DNA of 64,000 bases from Leeuwenhoekiella sp044542075 (GCF_044542075.1 NZ_JBITTU010000006.1:186001-250000), one strand, 5' to 3'; counted from the first letter of the stretch, positions 17,526-26,640 are shown. Notes: generated by a model from the sequence alone, not told the origin. Numbers and translations are program-made.

Positions 17526-19462
17526 TTTAAAGGTAAAACCAACTTTACCTGAGTACCTAAAGCTTCAAAATAGTCGTCATACAAGTCTACAACATCTAAC
17601 TTGTACGAGTGTTTCAAATTTTTAGAAAAATTTTCTAGTCGCTTAAGGGTTAAGTTTATACCTATAGATTTTTTCTGTGTGTTTAATTTTTCAGAATCTA
17701 ACTTCATTGTTTTCGTACGTCCTATGCCATTATCTGTTATTGTAATATTCACATAATTGGCTTGTGATTTTTTTATTGTAATACTCAATTTTTTTTCACC
17801 TTCTTTTGGCTGTAATCCGTGCCAAAGGGCATTTTCCACAAAGGGCTGTAAAATTAGTGAGGGTATTTTAATTCTTTTTAAATCAAGATTTTCTTCAATA
17901 TTAATGGTATAATTTATTTCATTGCAAAATCTTATGTTTTCAATATTGATGTAAAGACGCATAGTCTCCAATTCTTCCTCTAATGAAATTTCCTTTTCTA
18001 GCGAGCTAGAAAGTATAGATCTAATTAGTTTAGAGAATTGATTAAGATATTCTATCGCTTCAGAAACATTATGGTTTTGAAGGTAAATTCGTATTGATAA
18101 AAGGGCGTTAAAGATGAAATGTGGGTTCATTTGAGAGCGCATTAATTTTTGCTCTGCGCTCAAGGTGCGTTTTTGGCTTTTAAGACGGTATTGTCTATAA
18201 AGAATAAATAGGAGAACGAGAATTAAAAAAAACACTACTAAAACTAGTATAAAACTTTTTCTGCTTTGCTCTAATTCTAATGTGGCAAAATTGTTTTGTT
18301 GTTCCAGAAGTTTGATAATATTTTTCTTCTGCTCACTATCGTATTTCATTATTAGATCTGAAACATACTTGTGGTTTGCCTCGTTGAGATATTCTTCTTG
18401 TACTTTTTGCGACAAGCGCTGATATTCTAAAGCTTTTTTATAATTACCTGTAGCATCCTTTAAATCTGAAAGGTGTAAATAAGACATACTTAGAAATTGC
18501 TTCAGATCATTTTCTTTAGCAATATTCATAGCATCTAAAAGGTATTTTTCACCTAAAACATAGTTGCCTAATTCACTATTTGCCCAGCCCATATTTACAT
18601 ACGCAAATGAGATATAAAATTTATCACCTATAGCCTCTGCAGTTAATAAAGTAGATTCTATAAGCTCTAATGCAATCTTTGGCTTATTTTGTTTCAGATA
18701 AACCTGACCTAAACTATTGTTACAAATGACCCTACCTAAGTCACTGTCAATGATGTTATTATACTTTAGAGATTCATTATAGTTATTGATAGCTTCTTCA
18801 AAATAACCACGTTCTTCATAGGTGATACCTAGATTTGCATAATTTATTGCAAGACCTAAATCACTCTTTAATGTACGTTCGTAGTTAATTGCTTTTTTGA
18901 AGTAGGTTTCGGCTGCTTTAAAGTCACGCAGCAGTAGATAAATATTACCAATACTATTTAATGAAATTGAAATTCCTCTGGTTAAAGTATTTGTCTGTAC
19001 GGGTTGACTCTCTGCAAGCCTAAGAGCTGCATTATGCTTATCAAGTGCAGAGCGCACCGCATCAATACGTCTATATACAACACCGGTCATATTGAGAGCA
19101 GAAACCTGCATCTCAATATCTTTTATATCTAAAGCAATTTGTAAACTCTTTTCGTGATGCGCTAGTGCATCCTTATATTCAGAAATATCTCTTAAATAGA
19201 TTCCAAACATATTTTCACCAAAAGATTCACCTAATTTATAAGGTACAATTTGGCTTTTTTGAATAAATTTTTTAATGAGAAGCGAGTCTCTTTTGAAGAA
19301 ACCTGAATATTTATGAACTGAATCATAGTTACTAAACTGTTTCTCGAGAATGTAGTTAAGGCTTTCTTCTGGAGTTTTTTGTGCTTTGCATAAAAAAATA
19401 TTCCCCACTAAGAAAACAAAAATAAGTATGGATTTAAATTCTTTAAGAAAGCTGAACCCCAT
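17522..19462 (-). CDS. TPR-containing LytS-type sensor histidine kinase
   Basis: The 646-residue protein starts with a signal peptide (ending LCKAQ), then a periplasmic array of tetratricopeptide repeats (about 80-360). It continues with a coiled segment, one membrane helix (SFILVLVVFFLILVLLFILY, near 405) and a His_kinase domain. The phospho-acceptor is in QMNPHFIFNALLS (about 445); the N-box is QPFVENALWHG and the G-box ITDNGIG. Relatives in Bacteroidota normally pair with a LytTR response regulator, but none is next to it. The TPR part probably senses a periplasmic protein partner. Confidence 0.88.
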   Translation of the reverse strand: MGFSFLKEFKSILIFVFLVGNIFLCKAQKTPEESLNYILEKQFSNYDSVHKYSGFFKRDSLLIKKFIQKSQIVPYKLGESFGENMFGIYLRDISEYKDALAHHEKSLQIALDIKDIEMQVSALNMTGVVYRRIDAVRSALDKHNAALRLAESQPVQTNTLTRGISISLNSIGNIYLLLRDFKAAETYFKKAINYERTLKSDLGLAINYANLGITYEERGYFEEAINNYNESLKYNNIIDSDLGRVICNNSLGQVYLKQNKPKIALELIESTLLTAEAIGDKFYISFAYVNMGWANSELGNYVLGEKYLLDAMNIAKENDLKQFLSMSYLHLSDLKDATGNYKKALEYQRLSQKVQEEYLNEANHKYVSDLIMKYDSEQKKNIIKLLEQQNNFATLELEQSRKSFILVLVVFFLILVLLFILYRQYRLKSQKRTLSAEQKLMRSQMNPHFIFNALLSIRIYLQNHNVSEAIEYLNQFSKLIRSILSSSLEKEISLEEELETMRLYINIENIRFCNEINYTINIEENLDLKRIKIPSLILQPFVENALWHGLQPKEGEKKLSITIKKSQANYVNITITDNGIGRTKTMKLDSEKLNTQKKSIGINLTLKRLENFSKNLKHSYKLDVVDLYDDYFEALGTQVKLVLPLN

Positions 19463-19617
19463 AGATTAGACATTTATGATTAAATATAATCAACTTAAAC
19501 TTAGGTCACTAATTAAAGAGATGCTTAGGATTGAGAAACTATAAATATTGAGATTTATACTTAGTTATAAATAGCTAAATTTTGAAACGAGAGGGTATTT
19601 TTTAAGAAGTATGAGCT

Positions 19618-19995
19618 CTATTCTATTTTCTTAGCTGTACCTTTTTGTTTATTGCTTTCTCCTACAAGTGCATATTCAAATGTATATACATCGTCTTTAG
19701 TTGTAAGAATTTTAAAGTGTAATGCTTTGCGATCACGCATTGATGTAGGATTTATTTTTTCTGCGATGTACTCACAATCATTAATCCATCGTATGCTTGA
19801 AGAATCTGCTTTCCCTTCATAAAAATCAATTTCAAGCGTATCATTACGCACGAACGTCGTTTTTACTACTTCACCATTTAAATAAGTTTCAAACTCAAAC
19901 TTACCGGTCTTAAAATCGGTGCAGTTGCGCTCAGGGTTGTAACAGCTTGTTACTATTAAAGCTGTGAGTAAACTCAACGTAAACACTTTTATCAT
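19618..19995 (-). CDS. Small lipoprotein of unknown function
   Basis: Starting at ATG 19995 gives a 125-residue lipoprotein: signal sequence MIKVFTLSLLTALIVTSC with the lipidated Cys at 18, then YNPERNCTDFKTGKFEFE. The reading frame is open upstream into the XRE gene, but that start has no signal peptide. Similar short flavobacterial proteins exist with the same CYNPERNC-FKTG-F pattern. I recall some carrying the label DNA topoisomerase IV, which nothing in this sequence supports. It lies 43 nt downstream of the XRE regulator and may be co-transcribed with it. Confidence 0.7.
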   Translation of the reverse strand: MIKVFTLSLLTALIVTSCYNPERNCTDFKTGKFEFETYLNGEVVKTTFVRNDTLEIDFYEGKADSSSIRWINDCEYIAEKINPTSMRDRKALHFKILTTKDDVYTFEYALVGESNKQKGTAKKIE

Positions 19996-20038
19996 AGCAG
20001 AAGAAAAATACATTTTCTTCAAATTTACACCAGAAACT

Positions 20039-20482
20039 TTAAGGCACGAAATTCTTAAAGGTTCCATCTTTATAAAAAATGACGATTCGCTCAATTGCTT
20101 CCTGTTTGACTGGGGCTAAGCTTTCTTCTATAGAATCTGTAGGTTCTCCTGGCAAGACTTTTTTTAAACTTTCAGAAGGTATCGTTGTTGTTGATTCAAA
20201 ATCCGCCTGTAGTTGATTTGAAGGTAATTTAGGAGCCGCGATAGGTTCGACAGTCTTTTTAGGAAAACTTCCTTTTCCATTTAAAAGCCAGTAAAGCTCG
20301 ACTTCAGGAAAAGCTGAAACAATTTTCATTACAAATTCGAGACTAGGTTTATTTCTACCGGAAAGAATATGGGATATTGATGAACGACCTACTTCAATCT
20401 CATCTGCAAATGAAGTAGCATTCAAATCGTATTCATCCATTATACGTTGCAGTCGTTTACCAAATTGATCACTGTTTACCAT
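20039..20482 (-). CDS. XRE-family HTH transcriptional regulator
   Basis: The 147-residue protein has an N-terminal helix-turn-helix (about 8-60: FGKRLQRIMDEYDLNATSFADEIEVGRSSISHILSGRNKPS) followed by ELYWLLNGKGSF. A flexible Pro/Ser/Glu-rich tail then ends in a short ERIVIFYKDGTFKNF segment. No ligand-binding or peptidase domain is visible. It is divergent from the carboxypeptidase gene. A variant operator half (TTACC-AT-TGTAA, 20476-20487) overlaps its start codon, and perfect copies lie upstream, so autoregulation is likely (inference). Confidence 0.85.
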   Translation of the reverse strand: MVNSDQFGKRLQRIMDEYDLNATSFADEIEVGRSSISHILSGRNKPSLEFVMKIVSAFPEVELYWLLNGKGSFPKKTVEPIAAPKLPSNQLQADFESTTTIPSESLKKVLPGEPTDSIEESLAPVKQEAIERIVIFYKDGTFKNFVP

Positions 20483-20509
20483 TGTAACACCTGTCTAAAA
20501 TTTAATGCG

Positions 20510-20556
20510 TTACAAATGTAAATAAACTAATCACAATAATCATATTACATTTGTAA
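20510..20556. promoter_or_regulatory. Two operator copies at the XRE promoter
   Basis: TTACAAATGTAA at 20510-20521 and TTACATTTGTAA at 20545-20556 are perfect 12-bp palindromes of the form TTACA-NN-TGTAA, 35 bp apart. A one-mismatch copy at 20476-20487 lies 34 bp further toward the XRE gene and covers its start codon. The even spacing and position suggest binding by the XRE regulator itself, though no experiment or match to a known site backs this. Confidence 0.65.
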
Positions 20557-20689
20557 ACAGCCTTACTTTGTATTGAATAAAAAGATTAATATAGGTTTTA
20601 TAACATACTTGTATTTAAGTTTTTAAATACATACTTTTTATTTGTAGGAATATTTCCAAATAGCCTTATTGATACAAGTTTAAACCTTT

Positions 20690-20760
20690 TTACACTTGTA
20701 AACAATCGCAATGATTTTATGTGTTTACAAATGTAAAATAAGTAATGTTTACATTTGTAA
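20690..20760. promoter_or_regulatory. Three operator copies before the carboxypeptidase gene
   Basis: TTACACTTGTAA (20690-20701), TTACAAATGTAA (20725-20736) and TTACATTTGTAA (20749-20760) repeat the TTACA-NN-TGTAA palindrome, spaced 35 and 24 bp. The last ends 13 bp before ATG 20774. A separate inverted repeat, GTATTTAA-GTTT-TTAAATAC, lies between the two operator groups at 20611-20630. The layout suggests control of both divergent genes by one dimeric regulator. Confidence 0.65.
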
Positions 20761-20773
20761 TTCAACAAAATCG

Positions 20774-21949
20774 ATGGATTATTCTACTTTAAATACATGG
20801 CACAAAAGCCAGAAAGTAGCTTCTATTAAAGGACGCTACATTACTATAAACGACATTCAACCGCTACTTGATAATTTACCTACTCTTTTTAGTGTAGAAA
20901 CATTAGGATATTCTGTAGCAAACAGACCTATATCTAAAGTAACTTTTGGTACGGGTCCCATAACAGTTCTTGGATGGTCACAAATGCACGGAAATGAAAG
21001 CACAACCACTAAAGCTCTATTTGATGTATTTAAATGGTTTGACAGTAATAAAGAAAAAAATGCTGTTACAGATCTTTTAGATACGTGTACTTTTATAATG
21101 GTACCTATGCTAAATCCTGACGGTGCAGATGCTTATACACGCGCCAATGCAAATAATGTTGATCTTAATAGAGATGCACAGGATTTATCTCAGCCAGAAA
21201 GTGTTATTTTAAAAAACTTATATACAAATCTTAAGCCGGATTACTGTTTAAATCTTCACGGTCAACGAACAATTTTTGGTGTTGGAGAACCTGCAAAAAG
21301 TGCAATTGTATCTTTTTTATCGCCTTCACAAGACGAATTGCGTACTGTGACTCAGTCAAGGAAGATAGGAATGTCTTTAATAGCAGATATGAATGAGATG
21401 CTTCAAGAGTTTATACCAGATTCTGTAGGACGCTACGATGACGGATTCAATATAAATTGCGTCGGAGATACACTTCAACATCACAATATACCTACAGTAC
21501 TTTTTGAAGCGGGTCATTATCCTGGAGATTATGATAGGGAAGAAACTAGAACACTTGTGTTTTTGTCACTTATTCGCATTTTTGAATCGGTTAGATTGCT
21601 TAAATCGAAAAAAAACACCTCCAGTAATCCGTATTTTACTATTCCGGAGAACAAAAAATGCTTTTTTGACTACTTAATTCGTTCTATTAAACTTCCTGTA
21701 TTAGGAGTGGTAGATTTAGCTGTTCAGTTTGAAGAAACACTAGAAAATGGAACATTGAATTTTGTCCCAAAAATACATCAGATAGGTGATTTAAAGGAGT
21801 TTAATGGTCATATAGAGGTAAATTATGAGGGAAGTGCACCAATAAATAAAGATAATTTTGACTGGAAAGAGGGAGTGATTATTGAAGAAATCCAAACAAA
21901 TTCCAGTTTACCTACAACGTTTTCGCTAAAAAGGAACGATTTGTTGTGA
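20774..21949 (+). CDS. M14-family zinc carboxypeptidase
   Basis: From ATG 20774 the product is 391 residues. Frame extension to 20711 would run through two operators and is unlikely. Zinc ligands are H72 and E75 in MHGNES and H162 in NLHGQR; the catalytic Glu is probably E245 in FEAGHYPGD, and NVDLNRD (128-134) carries the substrate-binding Arg. No signal peptide is present, so it acts in the cytoplasm, probably on small peptides or amidated amino acids. The C-terminal 120 residues form an extra domain. It is preceded by the XRE operator array and followed 55 nt later by an Lrp/AsnC regulator. Confidence 0.82.
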   Translation: MDYSTLNTWHKSQKVASIKGRYITINDIQPLLDNLPTLFSVETLGYSVANRPISKVTFGTGPITVLGWSQMHGNESTTTKALFDVFKWFDSNKEKNAVTDLLDTCTFIMVPMLNPDGADAYTRANANNVDLNRDAQDLSQPESVILKNLYTNLKPDYCLNLHGQRTIFGVGEPAKSAIVSFLSPSQDELRTVTQSRKIGMSLIADMNEMLQEFIPDSVGRYDDGFNINCVGDTLQHHNIPTVLFEAGHYPGDYDREETRTLVFLSLIRIFESVRLLKSKKNTSSNPYFTIPENKKCFFDYLIRSIKLPVLGVVDLAVQFEETLENGTLNFVPKIHQIGDLKEFNGHIEVNYEGSAPINKDNFDWKEGVIIEEIQTNSSLPTTFSLKRNDLL

Positions 21950-21977
21950 ATTATTCAGTGATTTTGTATTATTTTTG
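21944..21977 (+). promoter_or_regulatory. Probable promoter for the Lrp/AsnC gene
   Basis: TTG at 21944-21946 and TATTTTTG at 21970-21977 are separated by 23 nt, close to the Bacteroidota -33/-7 arrangement. The -7 box ends 27 nt before ATG 22005 and overlaps the 3' end region of the carboxypeptidase gene. Confidence 0.5.
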
Positions 21978-22004
21978 ATTTATATATAATTTAATTAACT
22001 AATA

Positions 22005-22484
22005 ATGGCAAAATTCAAATTAGACGAAGTAGATCATCAGATTTTAGATATGCTGATTGAGAATACAAGAACTCCGTTTACAGATATAGCAAAGAAATTA
22101 CTTATATCGGCTGGTACTGTTCACGTACGAGTTAAAAAAATGGAGGAGGCCGGCATTATTGTAGGTTCTTCATTAACTCTTGACTACGCTAAACTAGGAT
22201 ATTCCTTTATTGCCTACGTAGGCATCTATATTAATAAAACAAGTCAAACTACATTTGTTTTAGAGCGTATTAATCAAATTCCTTATGTTACTGTAGCACA
22301 TGTTACAACAGGGAAATTTAATATTTTTTGTAAAGTAAGAGCAAAAAATACAGAACACGCGAAGAATATAATTTTTCAACTTGATGATATTGAAGGTGTT
22401 TATCGTACTGAAACTATGATTTCTTTAGATGAAAGTATCAACGATAAAAAACGTTTAATGCACAGTATTTTTCAAGACTTGTAA
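22005..22484 (+). CDS. Lrp/AsnC-family transcriptional regulator
   Basis: The 159-residue regulator has an N-terminal HTH (DEVDHQILDMLIENTRTPFTDIAKKLLISAGTVHVRVKKMEEAGII, residues 6-51) and a C-terminal RAM/AsnC ligand domain with the VTTGKFNIF and DEIEG-like VYRTETMISL strands. Members form octamers that sense amino acids. The size is standard. Its place after a carboxypeptidase suggests regulation of amino-acid or peptide use, but the target is not shown. A strong terminator follows. Confidence 0.9.
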   Translation: MAKFKLDEVDHQILDMLIENTRTPFTDIAKKLLISAGTVHVRVKKMEEAGIIVGSSLTLDYAKLGYSFIAYVGIYINKTSQTTFVLERINQIPYVTVAHVTTGKFNIFCKVRAKNTEHAKNIIFQLDDIEGVYRTETMISLDESINDKKRLMHSIFQDL

Positions 22485-22509
22485 AGTAAACCAAAGAAGT
22501 ATTTTATAT

Positions 22510-22548
22510 ATACCCTTTGGCTTTTTTGGCAAAGGGTATTTTTATTTT
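22510..22548 (+). terminator. Rho-independent terminator after Lrp/AsnC gene
   Basis: The 10-bp stem ATACCCTTTG / CAAAGGGTAT (22510-22519 with 22530-22539) is followed by TTTTTATTTT. Confidence 0.85.
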
Positions 22549-22563
22549 AATCAAAACTAACTT

Positions 22564-25149
22564 ATGTCCAGACAACCCAAGCTAGAACGTTTTAACAATC
22601 TTGTAAAATCGAAGTATCAGGTTTATAATAGTCTATTTATGACCTTGCCGTTTCACGGCATTACAGACACCGGTGTGCTGTTACCGCTTTTTGATAGAAT
22701 CTGCACACGTGGTTATGATAACAAATATAATCCCGAGAAAATAGTTAACTACTTTTTTGATAAATATCAGCGTGATGTTTCAGAAGAGGAGCGTCACGAT
22801 CTTCTATTTCGTTTTATACAATATATAGAGCGTCAAGTGGTTCTTTTTGATGCTATTGAAGATGCTGCATACCGTACTGTAAATAATATGGATGGTCGTG
22901 GTACTTTACGTAACATAAAAGAGGAAGCTGAAGCGCAGTCTAAAACAGGGGAATTGCAGGAGTATTTGCAAGATTTTAAAATACGACCGGTGCTTACTGC
23001 ACACCCTACACAATTTTACCCAGGGGCTGTTTTAGGAATTATCAATGATTTAAGTAAAGCACTTAATGATAATGACCTCGAGATGATAAAAAATCTTTTA
23101 TCTCAATTAGGTAAAACGCCATTTTTTAAGAAAGAAAAACCAACTCCCTATGACGAGGCAGTAAGTTTAATCTGGTATTTAGAAAATGTATTTTATAAAG
23201 CTTCAAGTCACATTTATAATTACTTACAGCAAAACGTATTTAAAGGAGAGTTTTTTGATAATCAAGTGATTGATTTAGGCTTTTGGCCGGGTGGTGACCG
23301 TGACGGTAACCCTTTTGTAACTACCGAAATTACACTCAAAGTTGCTTCTCGTTTACGTAATACAATTATTAAAAATTACTACCGAGACGTACGTAATTTA
23401 AGACGTAGAATAACTTTTAACGGTACAGAGGCTCCACTAGCAGATATAGAACGTAGACTTTATGATAGTATCTTTTTACCGGGTGATCAATTAAAAATAA
23501 CAGTTGACGAATTAAACAGCACGCTAATGCGCATTCGTCAAATAGTTATTGAGCGTCACGAAGGCTTATTTGTTGAGCAAATTGACGACTTATTGAATAA
23601 GATTAAAATGTTCGGTTTCCATTTTGCAGTATTAGATATTCGTCAGGATAGTCGGGTACATATGCACGTGATGGAAGAGATCGTTAAGCAAAGTGCTAAG
23701 GATGAGCTGGGGATATTTCCAGCAAATTTTGCAGAACTTTCAGAGGCTGAGCAAATAACCATTTTACAAGATGTAAAAGGTACAATAGATCCTGCTACTT
23801 TAGAAGATGAGATTGCGCGTAAAACGCTAGAAAGTATTTATGCGATGCGCGAGATTCAAGAACATAACGGGGAGCGCAGCTGTAACAGATATATTATAAG
23901 TAACAACCAGACCGGTCTTAATGTGATGCACGCATTTTCTATGTTTCACCTTACCGGGTGGGAGAATCCATTAGTAGATATTGTTCCATTATTTGAGACG
24001 GTACCAGATTTAAAAATAGCTCACGAGGTGATGCGTAAGCTCTACACAAATCCTGCATACGCTAAGCATTTAAAGCAGCGTAAAATGAAGCAAACTATCA
24101 TGTTAGGATTTAGTGATGGTACAAAAGATGGGGGGTATTTAATGGCAAACTGGAGTATTTTTAAGGCTAAAGAAGAGCTTACGAAGGTTTCGCGTGAATT
24201 TGGAATTAAAGTAATTTTCTTTGATGGTAGAGGAGGACCGCCAGCTCGTGGTGGTGGTAAAACACACCAATTTTATGCTTCATTAGGAGAAACTATTGAA
24301 GATGAAGAAATACAATTAACAGTACAAGGGCAAACCATTAGTTCAAACTTTGGTACGCCAGACTCCTGCCAGTACAACTTAGAGCAATTATTAAGTTCTG
24401 GTATTTTTAATGGTGTCTTTTCTGAAAAAGGAAAAGCATTCCCAGAAGAAGATCGCTCTACAATGGAAGAGTTAGCAGAGTTAAGTTATAAAGCATATTC
24501 AGATTTTAAAGAGCATCCTAACTTTTTAGGATATCTGGAGCGTATGAGTACCTTAAAATACTATGCAAAAACGAATATAGGTAGTCGTCCTAGTAAACGT
24601 GGAAAAAGTGAAAAACTTAATTTTTCAGATTTAAGAGCAATACCGTTTGTTGGCTCCTGGTCTCAGCTAAAACAGAACGTTCCCGGTTTTTACGGTGTAG
24701 GTACAGCTATTGAAGCTTTTGAAAAACGCGGAGACTTTGATAAAGTACAAGATCTATATAAAAATAGTTTGTTCTTTAGAACTCTTTTAGAAAACAGTAT
24801 GATGTCTTTAACCAAGTCTTTTTTCGGCCTTACAGCTTATATGCACGATGATCCGGAATTTGGTTCTTTTTGGGATATTATTCACGATGAGTATGAGCGT
24901 ACAAAACGCCTATTACTAAAAGTAAGCGGCTATTCTGAGCTTATGGAAGAAGAGCAAGCTGGTAAAGCATCTATTCAAGAGCGGGAGCGTATTGTATTGC
25001 CGCTCTTAACGATACAGCAATTTGCATTAAAGAAAATTCAGGAAATGCAGCGTGAAGAAAATCCTGATCAGGCAAAATTAGAAATGTTTGAGAAGATGGT
25101 TACACGCTCTTTATTCGGAAACATAAATGCAAGTCGTAATTCGGCGTAA
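22564..25149 (+). CDS. ppc: Phosphoenolpyruvate carboxylase
   Basis: The 861-residue enzyme fixes bicarbonate onto PEP to form oxaloacetate, an anaplerotic supply for the TCA cycle. The catalytic region VLTAHPTQF (about 143) holds the active His. GGDRDGNP, VLDIRQDSRVH, and FDGRGGPPARGGGKTH (about 558) are the conserved PEP and bicarbonate-binding loops, with LGFSDGTKDGG just before. It is slightly shorter than proteobacterial PEPC, as usual for Bacteroidota. It is preceded by a terminator and followed at 2 nt by a broken DinB-family gene. Confidence 0.95.
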   Translation: MSRQPKLERFNNLVKSKYQVYNSLFMTLPFHGITDTGVLLPLFDRICTRGYDNKYNPEKIVNYFFDKYQRDVSEEERHDLLFRFIQYIERQVVLFDAIEDAAYRTVNNMDGRGTLRNIKEEAEAQSKTGELQEYLQDFKIRPVLTAHPTQFYPGAVLGIINDLSKALNDNDLEMIKNLLSQLGKTPFFKKEKPTPYDEAVSLIWYLENVFYKASSHIYNYLQQNVFKGEFFDNQVIDLGFWPGGDRDGNPFVTTEITLKVASRLRNTIIKNYYRDVRNLRRRITFNGTEAPLADIERRLYDSIFLPGDQLKITVDELNSTLMRIRQIVIERHEGLFVEQIDDLLNKIKMFGFHFAVLDIRQDSRVHMHVMEEIVKQSAKDELGIFPANFAELSEAEQITILQDVKGTIDPATLEDEIARKTLESIYAMREIQEHNGERSCNRYIISNNQTGLNVMHAFSMFHLTGWENPLVDIVPLFETVPDLKIAHEVMRKLYTNPAYAKHLKQRKMKQTIMLGFSDGTKDGGYLMANWSIFKAKEELTKVSREFGIKVIFFDGRGGPPARGGGKTHQFYASLGETIEDEEIQLTVQGQTISSNFGTPDSCQYNLEQLLSSGIFNGVFSEKGKAFPEEDRSTMEELAELSYKAYSDFKEHPNFLGYLERMSTLKYYAKTNIGSRPSKRGKSEKLNFSDLRAIPFVGSWSQLKQNVPGFYGVGTAIEAFEKRGDFDKVQDLYKNSLFFRTLLENSMMSLTKSFFGLTAYMHDDPEFGSFWDIIHDEYERTKRLLLKVSGYSELMEEEQAGKASIQERERIVLPLLTIQQFALKKIQEMQREENPDQAKLEMFEKMVTRSLFGNINASRNSA

Positions 25150-25151
25150 TT

Positions 25152-25673
25152 ATGAATGTAACCGAACTAAAAGAGACTGAGTTTAATGGTTTTTACAAAA
25201 CTTACATTGGTAAAGTAGATCTTACGCACAATTTAGTCGAAGCACTGGAATTTGGAAAGAAGATTTATAATGATTTTTAACAAAGTATTCCAGAAGATAA
25301 ATGGCTGTATGCGTATGATTCCAGAAAATGGACTGTTTTAGAATCACTATTACACGTGATTGATACCGAGCGCATTTTTACATATCGTGCATTGCGAATA
25401 GGTAGGGGAGATAAAACACCATTAGCTGGTTTTGAACAGGATGATTACATAAAACCATCTGGCGCTAATTTACGTTCGATGACAAGCTTAATTGAGGAAT
25501 ACAATCAAGTAAGATCTTGTACAATTAATCTGTTTAAAAATTTGTCTGCTGAAGCTCTTTTAGAAATTGGAACTGCGAGTAATAGCACATTATCTGCACG
25601 CGCTGCGGGCTTTATAATTTGTGGGCACGAGATACATCATGCATATATAATTAAAACTCGTTATTTAGATTAA
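25152..25673 (+). pseudogene. DinB-family gene interrupted by an in-frame stop
   Basis: Translation from ATG 25152 gives 42 residues (MNVTELKETEFNGFYKTYIG...KKIYNDF), then TAA at 25278-25280. The same frame then continues QSIPEDKWLYAYDSRKWTV to a normal stop at 25671. Joined, the 173 codons read as one DinB/DfsB-like four-helix protein with the HH pattern at the end (CGHEIHHAY). One base change (for example TTA to TAA) explains the break, so this is either a very recent pseudogene or a sequencing error. The longest intact downstream frame begins at an internal codon near 25356. It lies 2 nt after ppc. Confidence 0.8.
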
Positions 25674-25690
25674 TTTTATAAATAAAATTG

Positions 25691-25725
25691 AAAAGCTGTA
25701 ATGCATTAGTATTACAGCTTTTTTT
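25691..25725 (+). terminator. Rho-independent terminator after the DinB-family remnant
   Basis: AAAAGCTGTAAT (25691-25702) pairs with ATTACAGCTTTT (25711-25722), with an 8-nt loop and a T-tract to 25725. Confidence 0.85.
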
Positions 25726-25826
25726 ATGAAGTTTTAATATGTATAATTAAAAATGTTTAGTAGTTAATTAAACATAATTTTGAATAATTGTAAGTAACTT
25801 TAGAATAGACTTGGCGACTATTAGTT

Positions 25827-26468
25827 ATGAACAAAGAAGTAGATCAATTTATTGTAAATGCTAAACCTTTTAGTTCTGTACTACAGCTGCTAAGAACGTT
25901 GATACTTGATTGTAATCTGGAGGAAGAATTTAAGTGGAGAAATGCGTGTTATACCTACAATACAAAAAATGTGATCTTACTGGGCGCTTTCAAATCATAT
26001 TGCACCATAACATTTATAAAAGGAGAATTGCTAAATGATTCGCAACACATTTTACTTAGCGCGGGTCCTAATACAAAAGCCGCACGTGTAATTAAATTTA
26101 CTTCAGAAAAAGAGGTTTTATCTTTAAGTGAAGTGATTAAATCATATATCTCTGAAGCTAGAGAAATAGAAAAATCAGGAAAGAAACCACTATACAATAA
26201 GCCTGTAGATTCTAAATTTCCGATAGAGTTAGAATATGCATTTAATCTTGATTTTTCTTTCAAAAACTCTTTTTATAAACTTACACCGGGAAAACAACGC
26301 GGATACTTAATTTACTTCAGCGGAGCTAAACAAGCAAAAACTCGTGCCTCTAGAATAGAAAGTTATAAATCAAAAATTTTGGATGGTTTTGGTTTTAATG
26401 ATTGTATTTGCGGTCTCTCAAAGAAAATGCCGGCTTGTGACGGGGCACATAAAATACTTAATAAGTAG
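25827..26468 (+). CDS. DUF1801/YdeI-like protein with C-terminal CDGSH-type motif
   Basis: The 213-residue protein has an N-terminal DUF1801-like part (about 5-105) and the YdeI/OmpD-associated segment with LTPGKQRGYLIYFSGAKQAKTRASRIE (about 150-176). The C-terminus reads CICGLSKKMPACDGAH (193-208), which fits the CDGSH iron-sulfur consensus C-x-C-x2-S-x3-P-x-C-D-G-(S/A/T)-H exactly. Three Cys and one His could therefore bind a [2Fe-2S] cluster. Function is unknown; YdeI-type proteins are linked to stress tolerance. A weak -7 string TAACTTTA precedes it near 25795. Confidence 0.75.
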   Translation: MNKEVDQFIVNAKPFSSVLQLLRTLILDCNLEEEFKWRNACYTYNTKNVILLGAFKSYCTITFIKGELLNDSQHILLSAGPNTKAARVIKFTSEKEVLSLSEVIKSYISEAREIEKSGKKPLYNKPVDSKFPIELEYAFNLDFSFKNSFYKLTPGKQRGYLIYFSGAKQAKTRASRIESYKSKILDGFGFNDCICGLSKKMPACDGAHKILNK

Positions 26469-26602
26469 GATTGCTTTGAAGTTTTAATCTTGTCCAAAAA
26501 TATAAGTAAATGGTAATTTAGCTCATATATTAGATTTTTAAAACTATCAATTGCTGGGGTCTTTAGTAAGTCAAGTTACCCGGACGATAATTTATCTAAT
26601 AA

Positions 26603-26640
26603 AAAAACTAAAGCCTGCTTTAGTGCAGGCTTTAGTTTTT
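26603..26640. terminator. Bidirectional terminator between convergent genes
   Basis: CTAAAGCCTGC (26608-26618) pairs with GCAGGCTTTAG (26625-26635). A-rich 5' and T-rich 3' flanks let it act for kdsC on the minus strand and for the plus-strand gene. Confidence 0.85.

Noticed and set aside
20644..20670. Similarity of TAGGAATATTTC-containing DNA at 20645 and 46045
   Set aside because: Twelve identical bases followed by loose matches are expected by chance in AT-rich DNA of this size.
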